Assembly: GCA_905193485.1 (NCBI GenBank) | Contig: CAJJOX010000031.1 | Location: 1 to 15,005, forward strand | DNA length: 15,005 bases | DNA from: an uncultured Porphyromonadaceae bacterium | GTDB lineage: Bacteria; Bacteroidota; Bacteroidia; Bacteroidales; Muribaculaceae | Direction of reading: 5' to 3' | Part shown: positions 7,812-13,844 of the stretch, piece by piece | Layout of the letters: each line of letters starts with the position of its first letter | How positions within the stretch are numbered: the stretch's first letter is position 1 | Translations under genes and position numbers: made by a program | The notes under the pieces: model-generated | Told to the model about the DNA's origin: nothing | Databases searched by the model: none | Seen by the model: only the letters and a program-made list of their open reading frames with translations

Positions 7812-8315
7812 TTATTTCACTATTTTCATTGAACGGTGTCCCGGAATCTCAACGAGATACACTCCGGCATTGAGATCGGAGAGCGAAACGACGGCTTCGC
7901 CGGCAACAGCTCTGACCGTGCGTACGCATGCTCCCGATATATTGAAAAGTTTCACTTCGTCGATGTTGGCGCCACGCACGATAAAATTATCTTTATCGGT
8001 GAACTCCACGGTGTAGTCGGCATCGGCGGCTATGTCCGCGATGCCTGTGATGGTGTTGTTGCCCTGTGCGAAGGTAAAGTTGGTCAGGCCTGAGCGTTCA
8101 TAGCTTGCATTGATTCCCTTGTCGGTGCTGACGGTAAGGTCGGTGTCGCCGAATGTCACGACGGGATTGTCGGGCAGTTCAAAAAGGATAATGTCGCCGG
8201 AAGCGAAATTGAGTGAAAGGCATTGTGTTTCTTCGTCGGACGTCGATTGTGCCTGTGCACAAAGACCTGCGACAGAAAACAATGCGGATAGAAAAAGCGC
8301 GTAAAGTTTTCTCAT
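7812..8315 (-). CDS. Small secreted protein with C-terminal sorting-like tail, function unknown
   Basis: First gene of the four-gene cluster. The 167-residue product has a clear signal peptide (residues 1-22, cleavage near AQAQ). A beta-rich module follows (about 33-84: residues 41-57 rich in strand formers, then TDKG, then LTNFTFAQ). The rest is a tail (about 90-167, GIADIAADADYTVEF... to RSMKIVK) aligned throughout with the last 73 residues of the 628-residue protein: both have G-I-x-D-I-A-A-D at the start, (N/Y)-I-(S/A)-G-A in the middle and a G-(V/I)-Y-(L/I)-(V/I) strand near the end. This looks like a protein consisting of little more than a small module plus a sorting tail. No catalytic motif is visible. 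A candidate promoter lies at 8398-8405. Confidence 0.8.
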   Translation of the reverse strand: MRKLYALFLSALFSVAGLCAQAQSTSDEETQCLSLNFASGDIILFELPDNPVVTFGDTDLTVSTDKGINASYERSGLTNFTFAQGNNTITGIADIAADADYTVEFTDKDNFIVRGANIDEVKLFNISGACVRTVRAVAGEAVVSLSDLNAGVYLVEIPGHRSMKIVK

Positions 8316-8374
8316 ATAAAAATGGTTTGGTGAATAATTGTGCCTGTTGGTGGCGTTACCGCACTATGTGATAT

Positions 8375-8403
8375 GTTTTGCGTTAGTAATTGTTGCGCAA
8401 AAC
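8375..8403. repeat. Inverted repeat at the cluster promoter
   Basis: GTTTTGCG (8375-8382) and CGCAAAAC (8396-8403) form perfect 8-bp arms around a 13-bp spacer. One arm overlaps the candidate -7 box, the other falls in the start of the presumed leader. It could be an operator or a leader hairpin; neither is shown. Confidence 0.4.
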
Positions 8404-8405
8404 TA
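8398..8405 (-). promoter_or_regulatory. Candidate -7 box for the four-gene secreted cluster
   Basis: On the minus strand this reads TAGTTTTG (TAnnTTTG). The nearest upstream TTTTG (8430-8434) is 24 bp away, longer than the usual 19-21, so the match is partial. The box is overlapped by one arm of the inverted repeat at 8375-8403. The leader would be about 75 nt. Confidence 0.45.
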
Positions 8406-8509
8406 ACATATTTTTAGCTAATACGCGCACAAAATGTCGCTTTTTAACACAATAATCCCGACGAATGTCATAAAATCTTCCCCAAATAATGACATGCAGA
8501 AGCCTCTTG

Positions 8510-9136
8510 TCAGAGCTGTCCGAGTTCGACAGCCACGGCCACACGCTCTATTATCGCGTCTTTTTCGTCACTATCGGGGCGGTAGTCGCCTTTGAGATTC
8601 ACGCCGAAAAACCTGCCGAACGTCTGCCAGAATCCGGCACGAAACGAGCCGAGGAATGCTTTGATGATGTTGTAGCCGGATTGATTGGTTTCGCGTTTGA
8701 TGAGTTTGATGAGCACTTGCGCCTGCGATTTGGTGAATGTTTTCAGCACCGGCTTATACTGCTTGAAGATGGCGCCTTCCATGCGTTGGAGATAGGCGTC
8801 GCGCTCTTTTTTGGTGGGAAAGGTTTCGATGTACTCGTAGGTTTCAAGCAGCGTTTCACAGATGAGTTTGGCGTAGGGGAGGGTCTTCTTCACATCGCGT
8901 ACGGTGCGCCAGTAAAATTCTTCCTGCTTTTTGTTTTTGAACTTCAGCGGCGGAAAGACGGCAACTTCGTTGAGCACAATCATCTTCACCTCTTCCCCGT
9001 CGATTTCGGTCCGGTAATAACCGCGTGCGTTCCGGATGCGTCCGTCGCCCGGTTCAGGCATGGCGAGCAGATCCGGCTCTTGCGCCGAGGCGCATAAACC
9101 GGTCAGCAATATCGTTATGCCGAGAATGTGTTTCAT
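8510..9136 (-). CDS. Secreted DUF4294 family protein
   Basis: The 208-residue product is read as a DUF4294 protein, a family known mainly from Bacteroidetes and without established function. The start at 9136 gives a clean signal peptide (MKHILGITILLTGLCASAQ, 1-19); the in-frame ATG at 9199 would add 21 residues that spoil it. After a short linker comes GYYRTEIDGEEVKMIVLNEV (39-58), then a highly charged helical part. That part contains FYWRTVRDVKKTLPYAKL (74-91), LLETYEYIE (96-104), FTKSQAQVLIKLIKRET (134-150) and GFWQTFGRFFGVNLKGDYRP (168-187). It is predicted to be periplasmic or outer-membrane associated. It lies 73 bp downstream of nadB, and its start codon takes part in an 11-bp inverted repeat that reaches back to the nadB stop, suggesting linked expression. 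Confidence 0.85.
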   Translation of the reverse strand: MKHILGITILLTGLCASAQEPDLLAMPEPGDGRIRNARGYYRTEIDGEEVKMIVLNEVAVFPPLKFKNKKQEEFYWRTVRDVKKTLPYAKLICETLLETYEYIETFPTKKERDAYLQRMEGAIFKQYKPVLKTFTKSQAQVLIKLIKRETNQSGYNIIKAFLGSFRAGFWQTFGRFFGVNLKGDYRPDSDEKDAIIERVAVAVELGQL

Positions 9137-9213
9137 AGACAGTTTGAAGATGGCTGCTGATAGATTAACGTTTGAACGGCACGGAAAGTGCCCGACCATC
9201 CGAAACTGTCTAT
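9135..9213 (-). repeat. Perfect 11-bp inverted repeat spanning the nadB stop and the DUF4294 start
   Basis: ATAGACAGTTT (9135-9145) and AAACTGTCTAT (9203-9213) are exact reverse complements 57 bp apart. In the minus-strand transcript the 5' arm begins one base before the nadB UAG stop (9212-9210) and the 3' arm ends with the first two bases of the DUF4294 AUG. A small hairpin, GGCAC/GTGCC with a 5-nt loop (9178-9192), sits inside. An RNA stem here would hide the start codon unless opened. Confidence 0.6.
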
Positions 9214-10781
9214 TTTTTGACTGGAGGATAGTCGACGGTGTAGTGGAGGCCGCGCGATTCTTTGCGCTCTTTGGCCTGGCGCATGATCAGGTAGCCGACG
9301 TTGATGATGTTTCGGAGCTCGCAGATCTCACGAGATGCTTTGGAACATTTAAAGAGGCGTTCGGTTTCTTCGTAGAGAATGTCGAGGCGGTTCCAGGCAC
9401 GGTCGAGGCGCAAATTGCTGCGCACTATGCCGACATATGCGCTCATTATCTGTCCGACTTCCTTGATGCTCTGTGTGATAAGCACCATTTCCTCGGGATG
9501 AGTGGTGCCTTCGTCGTTCCAGTCAGGCACATCGTGGCGCAGGTCGTAGTTGCTGATGGCATGTGAAGCATGCCGTGCGGCGGCGTCGGCGTAAACCACA
9601 GCTTCTATGAGCGAGTTGCTCGCCAGCCGGTTGCCGCCGTGCAGACCGGTGCATGAGCATTCGCCCACGGCATAAAGCCGGTGTATTGACGATTCGCCGT
9701 TGAGATCGACTTTTATGCCGCCGCACAGATAGTGTGCGGCCGGTGCCACGGGGATATAGTCTTTGGTGATGTCGATGCCGAGCGACAGGCATTTGTTGTA
9801 GATGTTGGGGAAATGGTGGCGCGTTTCGTCGGGATCTTTATGAGTGACGTCAAGATACACGTGATCGTCGCCGTGGAGCTTCATTTCGGAATCGATGGCG
9901 CGTGCCACTATATCGCGGGGAGCGAGCGACAGGCGCGGGTCGTATTTATGCATGAATTCTTCGCCGCGGAGGTTGCGGAGCACGGCGCCATAGCCGCGCA
10001 TGGCTTCCGTGATGAGAAACGAAGGCCGGTCGCCGGGATGATAGAGGGCCGTCGGATGAAACTGGATGAATTCCATGTCGCTGACGGTGCCTTTGGCGCG
10101 ATAGACCATCGCGATACCGTCGCCGGTGGCGACAAGCGGGTTTGTGGTGGTGGTGTACACGGCGCCGACACCTCCGGTGGCCATCAGAGTGACGCGGGCG
10201 AGAAATTTGTCGACGGTGCCCTCGGGGCTGAGGACATATGCGCCGTAGCATGTGATGTCGGGAGTGCGGCGTGTGACTATCCTGCCCAAATGGTGCTGGG
10301 TGATGATTTCAATGGCGAAATGGTTTTCGTAGATGTCGATGTAAGGATTCGCGCGCACTTTGCGTATGAGGCTCTGCTGAATTTCGTAGCCGGTATTGTC
10401 GGCGTGATGCAGAATGCGGAATTCGGAGTGGCCTCCTTCGCGGTGCAGATCGAAAGCGCCGTCCTCGCGACGGTCGAAATCGACTCCCCATTCAAGCAGC
10501 TGTCTGATCTGTTCGGGAGCGCCTTTCACCACTTTCTCCACGGCCTGTGGATCGCTGAGCCAGTCGCCGGCTATCATGGTGTCCTGTATATGCTTGTCAA
10601 AGTCATCCACTTCGAGGTTGGTGACCGATGCCACACCACCCTGTGCAAGAGCGGTGTTTGCTTCATCGAGCGTGGTTTTGCACACCAGTGCCACTTTGGT
10701 GTCGGGACCGGCGACTTTCAAAGCGAAGCTCATGCCGGCTATTCCCGAACCTATCACGAGATAATCATATTCGTAAGTCAT
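9210..10781 (-). CDS. nadB: L-aspartate oxidase
   Basis: NadB is an FAD enzyme that oxidises L-aspartate to iminoaspartate, the first step of de novo NAD synthesis; in anaerobes fumarate can be the electron acceptor. The 523-residue product shows the FAD-binding start DYLVIGSGIAGMSFAL (about 6-21), NTALAQGGVAS (about 42-52), the second FAD motif MATGGVGAVY, and the catalytic-site motifs of the fumarate reductase/NadB family in order. These are EFIQFHPTALY (His near 242), LITEAMRGYGA (Thr-Glu near 258-259), PRDIVARAI (Arg near 289), AAHYLCGG (His near 350) and GGNRLASNSL (Arg near 385). The start at 10781 is preferred: the in-frame ATG at 10808 overlaps the -7 promoter box. nadA and nadC are not in the window. 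DUF4294 follows. Confidence 0.97.
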   Translation of the reverse strand: MTYEYDYLVIGSGIAGMSFALKVAGPDTKVALVCKTTLDEANTALAQGGVASVTNLEVDDFDKHIQDTMIAGDWLSDPQAVEKVVKGAPEQIRQLLEWGVDFDRREDGAFDLHREGGHSEFRILHHADNTGYEIQQSLIRKVRANPYIDIYENHFAIEIITQHHLGRIVTRRTPDITCYGAYVLSPEGTVDKFLARVTLMATGGVGAVYTTTTNPLVATGDGIAMVYRAKGTVSDMEFIQFHPTALYHPGDRPSFLITEAMRGYGAVLRNLRGEEFMHKYDPRLSLAPRDIVARAIDSEMKLHGDDHVYLDVTHKDPDETRHHFPNIYNKCLSLGIDITKDYIPVAPAAHYLCGGIKVDLNGESSIHRLYAVGECSCTGLHGGNRLASNSLIEAVVYADAAARHASHAISNYDLRHDVPDWNDEGTTHPEEMVLITQSIKEVGQIMSAYVGIVRSNLRLDRAWNRLDILYEETERLFKCSKASREICELRNIINVGYLIMRQAKERKESRGLHYTVDYPPVKK

Positions 10782-10805
10782 CGTCGGAAGATCTTGTTGA
10801 TGCTG

Positions 10806-10837
10806 CAAATGTAATCAATATTTCCGGTGGTGACAAA
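10806..10837 (-). promoter_or_regulatory. Promoter of nadB
   Basis: Minus strand: TTTG (10837-10834), 20 bp, TACATTTG (10813-10806), a full Bacteroidetes match. The transcript should start near 10799, giving a leader of about 18 nt to the ATG at 10781. This excludes the ATG at 10808 as the start for transcripts from here. Confidence 0.8.
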
Positions 10838-10906
10838 AGAAAGTGAGGGAAGAGGGGCATTACATCACAAACGTAGAGCATTTTGTCGCATAATCGTCAG
10901 TGATGT

Positions 10907-10937
10907 TTTGAAATAGAAGATGAAAGAGATATCTTTG
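10907..10937 (+). promoter_or_regulatory. Promoter of the 156-residue secreted protein gene
   Basis: TTTG (10907-10910), 19 bp, TATCTTTG (10930-10937) is a full consensus match. The predicted transcript start near 10944 leaves a leader of about 26 nt. It diverges from the nadB promoter, with about 69 bp between the two -33 elements. Confidence 0.8.
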
Positions 10938-10969
10938 CGGCATCGAAAACTCCAAAACACAACAAGACA

Positions 10970-11440
10970 ATGAAACACAAAATCAACACTTTTTTCCGTT
11001 GCCTGACACTTGCGGCAGTGCTCGCAATCGGTACGGCGACATCGTTCCCCGCCGATGCCCCCCGGCCCCCGAAAGGCTCTGTCGCCACGACGAAAGTCAA
11101 TCCGGCCATAGAATTCTGCAACGCGTTGGACGGATTAGCCATACGTATATCCGAATGCACCTCCGAAGCCGAGGTGGAGCGAGAGCTTGAAAGTATGGAC
11201 AAAGCCAATCGGGATCTGGATGAAAGTTATCGTCTGAAGCCTTCAGACCGCACGGCAATCAAAAAGTCGCTCAATGGCATGTTCCGAGCCATTGTCATGA
11301 AAGCGGCCCAACTTCAGGGAATCGATGCGTCGGATAAGGCCGATATGTTCAATGGTATAGTCGACGCCGTCGTCGATAAAAGCGATACGCTTGGCGAGCT
11401 TGGCGACAATATGGATGCCATGACCGGATCAATGCAGTGA
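10970..11440 (+). CDS. Small secreted protein of unknown function
   Basis: The 156-residue product is not recognised. It starts with a signal peptide (MKHKINTFFRCLTLAAVLAIG..., cleavage probably between about residues 24 and 29), then a Pro/Ala-rich linker (27-36). The mature part is charged and mostly helical by composition (about 43-156), with heptad-like stretches such as SEAEVERELESMDKANRDLD (65-84). Two cysteines of the mature part, Cys50 and Cys63, could form a disulfide. The C-terminal part is acidic (GIVDAVVDKSDTLGELGDN). No lipobox or enzyme motif is seen. It has its own very good promoter and is the only plus-strand gene between nadB and manC. Its last 12 bp overlap the end of the convergent MATE gene. 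A clean signal peptide and promoter make it a real gene despite the unknown role. Confidence 0.8.
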   Translation: MKHKINTFFRCLTLAAVLAIGTATSFPADAPRPPKGSVATTKVNPAIEFCNALDGLAIRISECTSEAEVERELESMDKANRDLDESYRLKPSDRTAIKKSLNGMFRAIVMKAAQLQGIDASDKADMFNGIVDAVVDKSDTLGELGDNMDAMTGSMQ

Positions 11441-12760
11441 CCGGCTTCGTGTCGTGCGCATGAAAAAATAAAGGAAAAGGGCTGCAGCCAGAAACAGGCT
11501 GAGCGAAAAGCTGAGGATTATGCCATAGATGCCCATGCGACATGGAAACGCGAGTGTCCATGTCGCGGGTATGCCAACGACAATGTAGCTTATCAGCGAT
11601 ATCCAGAACATAGGCATGACCCGAGAGGTGCCGCGCAGCGCATTGGCAAAGGTGATTTGTGTCGCATCGCCGTATTGATAGAGAGCCAACGGAACGATGA
11701 GTGTGAGCGCCAGGGATATCACGGCGGGATCATCGGTGAACAGCGGCATAATGTGAGCGCCTCCGAAAATAAACAGCAGGGATGAGGCTGTCGCCAGCAC
11801 GAGCATTATCACATAGCCTACGCCGGCGGGGCGTCGCATGAGTCGTCTGTCAGACAGACCCGCCGCATTGCTCACCAGCACCGATACTGCGGCCGCCATG
11901 CTGTAGTATATGCAGAATCCGAGTGTGCCGAGTATCACCACCACTTGAAAAGCCGCCAACGCGGTGGCGCTGATCCACCCCGACATCACAGCAGCCATAG
12001 TGAACGATCCGGATTCAAATGACATTTGCAATGCGACGGGCCACGACGTGGCGTTGACACGGCGGAAAGACGAGGGCCGGATGCGACCCGAGAGGAATCC
12101 TTTGCGGTAATCGCGGAATTGATTTTGTGTGAAGAAAATGATCATGATGGCGGTCATGCTTATCAGGCGTGCCGCCAAAGTGGATATGCCGGCTCCGTTG
12201 AGGCCCATTTCCGGCAATCCCCAGTGGCCGTAGATGAGCAGATAGTTGCCCAGAATGTTGATGGCGTTGGCCGACAGGATTATCCACATGGGCATACGTG
12301 TGCGGTTGATGGCATAGCTCCATTGTGCAAACACATTGAAAAGCGTCACCGGCACCATGCCCGAAAGCACGATAAGAAAGTAGGGGCGTATCACCGGCAA
12401 CAATTCCTCGGGTTGGCCGAGGAGGTGGAGATTGAAGTAGACCACGGACATTATCGCCGTGAGCAGCAATGCGAAAAGCAGATTGGCCGCAACGGCGGTG
12501 CGCATCAATGTCCCGATGCGATGTCCGGCGCCCTGTGAAAAGAGGGCGCCCACGAGCGGAGTCAGGCCATAGGCAAATCCTAACGAGGCGAACATCGCCA
12601 CGTTGAAGACATTGTTGACAAACGAAGCCGACGCAAGCGCCTCGGTGGAATAATGTCCCACCATCGTCGTGTCGGCGAACCCCACGACGATAGTGCCCAG
12701 CTGTCCGATGAGAATGGGCAGGCCGAGCCGTATGATTCTGGCGTAAAGGCTTCTGCTCAT
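11429..12760 (-). CDS. MATE-family multidrug/Na+ or H+ antiporter
   Basis: The 443-residue product is hydrophobic throughout, with about 12 membrane segments in two related halves, the length and layout of the MATE (NorM/DinF) exporters of the inner membrane. Such proteins expel cationic drugs or metabolites in exchange for Na+ or H+. The N-terminal signature is clear: LGLPILIGQLGTIVVGFADT (12-31), then TMVGHYSTEALASASFVNN (32-50) and GLTPLVGALFSQG (65-77). The second half begins near WPVALQMSFESGSF, and the protein ends in a short basic tail (RTTRSRSLH). The gene starts 27 bp after panB on the same strand, so the two may share the panB promoter. Its 3' end overlaps the convergent small-protein gene by 12 bp, without space for a separate terminator. 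The substrate cannot be inferred. Confidence 0.95.
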   Translation of the reverse strand: MSRSLYARIIRLGLPILIGQLGTIVVGFADTTMVGHYSTEALASASFVNNVFNVAMFASLGFAYGLTPLVGALFSQGAGHRIGTLMRTAVAANLLFALLLTAIMSVVYFNLHLLGQPEELLPVIRPYFLIVLSGMVPVTLFNVFAQWSYAINRTRMPMWIILSANAINILGNYLLIYGHWGLPEMGLNGAGISTLAARLISMTAIMIIFFTQNQFRDYRKGFLSGRIRPSSFRRVNATSWPVALQMSFESGSFTMAAVMSGWISATALAAFQVVVILGTLGFCIYYSMAAAVSVLVSNAAGLSDRRLMRRPAGVGYVIMLVLATASSLLFIFGGAHIMPLFTDDPAVISLALTLIVPLALYQYGDATQITFANALRGTSRVMPMFWISLISYIVVGIPATWTLAFPCRMGIYGIILSFSLSLFLAAALFLYFFMRTTRSRSLH

Positions 12761-12787
12761 GATGTGGCGCGGGGCGTGACCTAACGG

Positions 12788-13609
12788 TTAATATTGCTCG
12801 CCCGCGTTGGGGAAGTCGACGGCTTTCACATCAGCCACGTAGCGGGAGAGGGCCGCCTGCATTTCGTCGCCGAACGATCCGTAGCGACGCATGAATTTCG
12901 GCGCGAATCCACGGTTCATGCCGAGCATATCCTGCACTACAAGTATCTGACCGTCGACATCGGCACCCGCGCCGATGCCTATGACCGGACAGCTCACCTC
13001 GTGTGACACACGTGCGGCAAGCGCGGCCGGAATCTTTTCAAGCACGATGGCAAAACAGCCCATGTCGTCGAGCATGCGTGCGTCGGCAAAAAGCTTTTCA
13101 GCTTCGGCATCGCTTTTGGCACGCACGCCGTAGCCTCCGAACTTGTTGACCGACTGGGGTGTCAGGCCGAGATGGCCGCACACCGGTATGCCGGCTGTCA
13201 GAATGCGGCTTATGGATTCGCGTATTTCCGAGCCGCCTTCCATCTTCACCGCGCCGGCGCCGCTCTCTTTCATGATGCGCACGGCTGACGCCAGTGCGAT
13301 GTCGGGGCATCCCTGATAGTAGCCGAAAGGCATGTCGACCACCACGAGGGCGCGACGTGCGGCACGGACAACACCTTTGGCGTACGTTATCATATCGTCG
13401 AGAGTTATGGGCACGGTGGTTTCATAGCCCATCATTACGTTGGCGGCCGAATCGCCGACAAGGATGAAATCGATGCCTGCGGCGTCGACAATTCCGGCCA
13501 TGGTGAAATCATAGGAGGTGAGGCAGGCTATCTTCTCGCCTGCGGCTTTCATTTTCAAAAGCGAAGCTGTTGTCACTTTTGGCTTTGCCTGTTCGTTGTA
13601 GCTTGACAT
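12788..13609 (-). CDS. panB: 3-methyl-2-oxobutanoate hydroxymethyltransferase
   Basis: PanB transfers a hydroxymethyl group from 5,10-methylene-THF to 2-oxoisovalerate, giving ketopantoate, the first committed step of pantothenate and CoA synthesis. The 273-residue product (usual length) shows the barrel motifs and ligands: VGDSAANVMMGYETTVPI with Asp53, VVDMPFGYYQ with Asp92, GAVKMEGG with Lys122 and Glu124, HLGLTPQSVNKFGGYGV (His146), LEKIP with Glu191, and PVIGIGAGADVDGQILVVQD. The start at 13609 (MSSYNEQAK) is chosen because the longer in-frame ATG at 13678 lies upstream of the promoter at 13642-13673. panC and panD are not in the window. The MATE exporter gene follows 27 bp downstream. 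Confidence 0.97.
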   Translation of the reverse strand: MSSYNEQAKPKVTTASLLKMKAAGEKIACLTSYDFTMAGIVDAAGIDFILVGDSAANVMMGYETTVPITLDDMITYAKGVVRAARRALVVVDMPFGYYQGCPDIALASAVRIMKESGAGAVKMEGGSEIRESISRILTAGIPVCGHLGLTPQSVNKFGGYGVRAKSDAEAEKLFADARMLDDMGCFAIVLEKIPAALAARVSHEVSCPVIGIGAGADVDGQILVVQDMLGMNRGFAPKFMRRYGSFGDEMQAALSRYVADVKAVDFPNAGEQY

Positions 13610-13641
13610 TGTGAGTCGGTTTTTACTTGTGAAACGGGCTG

Positions 13642-13673
13642 CAAATTTAGCAAACAAACACTTAATCTGCAAA
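13642..13673 (-). promoter_or_regulatory. Promoter of panB (and probably the MATE gene)
   Basis: Minus strand: TTTG (13673-13670), 20 bp, TAAATTTG (13649-13642), a full consensus match. The predicted start near 13635 gives a leader of about 26 nt to the ATG at 13609. Confidence 0.8.
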
Positions 13674-13785
13674 AACAATTCCTTCAGTGCGTACGGGTGA
13701 CCGAATGTCCGGCCGGTCGTTTCGGCTCCTTTTTTTGAATTCTTGAAATTGTGCGCTGTGTGTAGGTTTTTCGGAAGTTAATTCT

Positions 13786-13793
13786 TATCTTAG
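13786..13793 (+). promoter_or_regulatory. Weak candidate -7 box for manC
   Basis: TATCTTAG matches TAnnTTTG except for one base (A for T at the seventh position). It lies 51 bp before the manC start, in an AT-rich leader. No TTTG is found at the usual upstream distance, so this is tentative. Confidence 0.35.
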
Positions 13794-13844
13794 CCGTCGA
13801 AAACGAAATAACGACACAATTATATAAATACTGTATCATAGCTT

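Noticed and set aside
8465..8495. ATGTCAT...ATGACAT inverted repeat downstream of the DUF4294 gene
   Set aside because: The stem is only 7 bp, AT-rich, with a 17-nt loop and no T tract on the minus strand. It is too weak to call a terminator for DUF4294.
8489..9097. Open frame of 202 codons on the plus strand opposite the DUF4294 gene
   Set aside because: Antisense shadow; the minus-strand frame has a clean signal peptide and family pattern.
9732..10814. Open frame of 360 codons on the plus strand opposite nadB
   Set aside because: It lies wholly antisense to a clear nadB, has no recognisable family, signal or promoter, and its composition (many His, Cys, Asp, Val) is what a reversed GC-rich gene gives.
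13701..13736. Hairpin-like sequence followed by seven T on the plus strand, between panB and manC
   Set aside because: Only a 5-bp outer stem (CCGAA/TTCGG) holds, with a mismatched interior. No plus-strand gene ends here, and it lies upstream of the candidate manC promoter, so neither terminator nor attenuator is supported.
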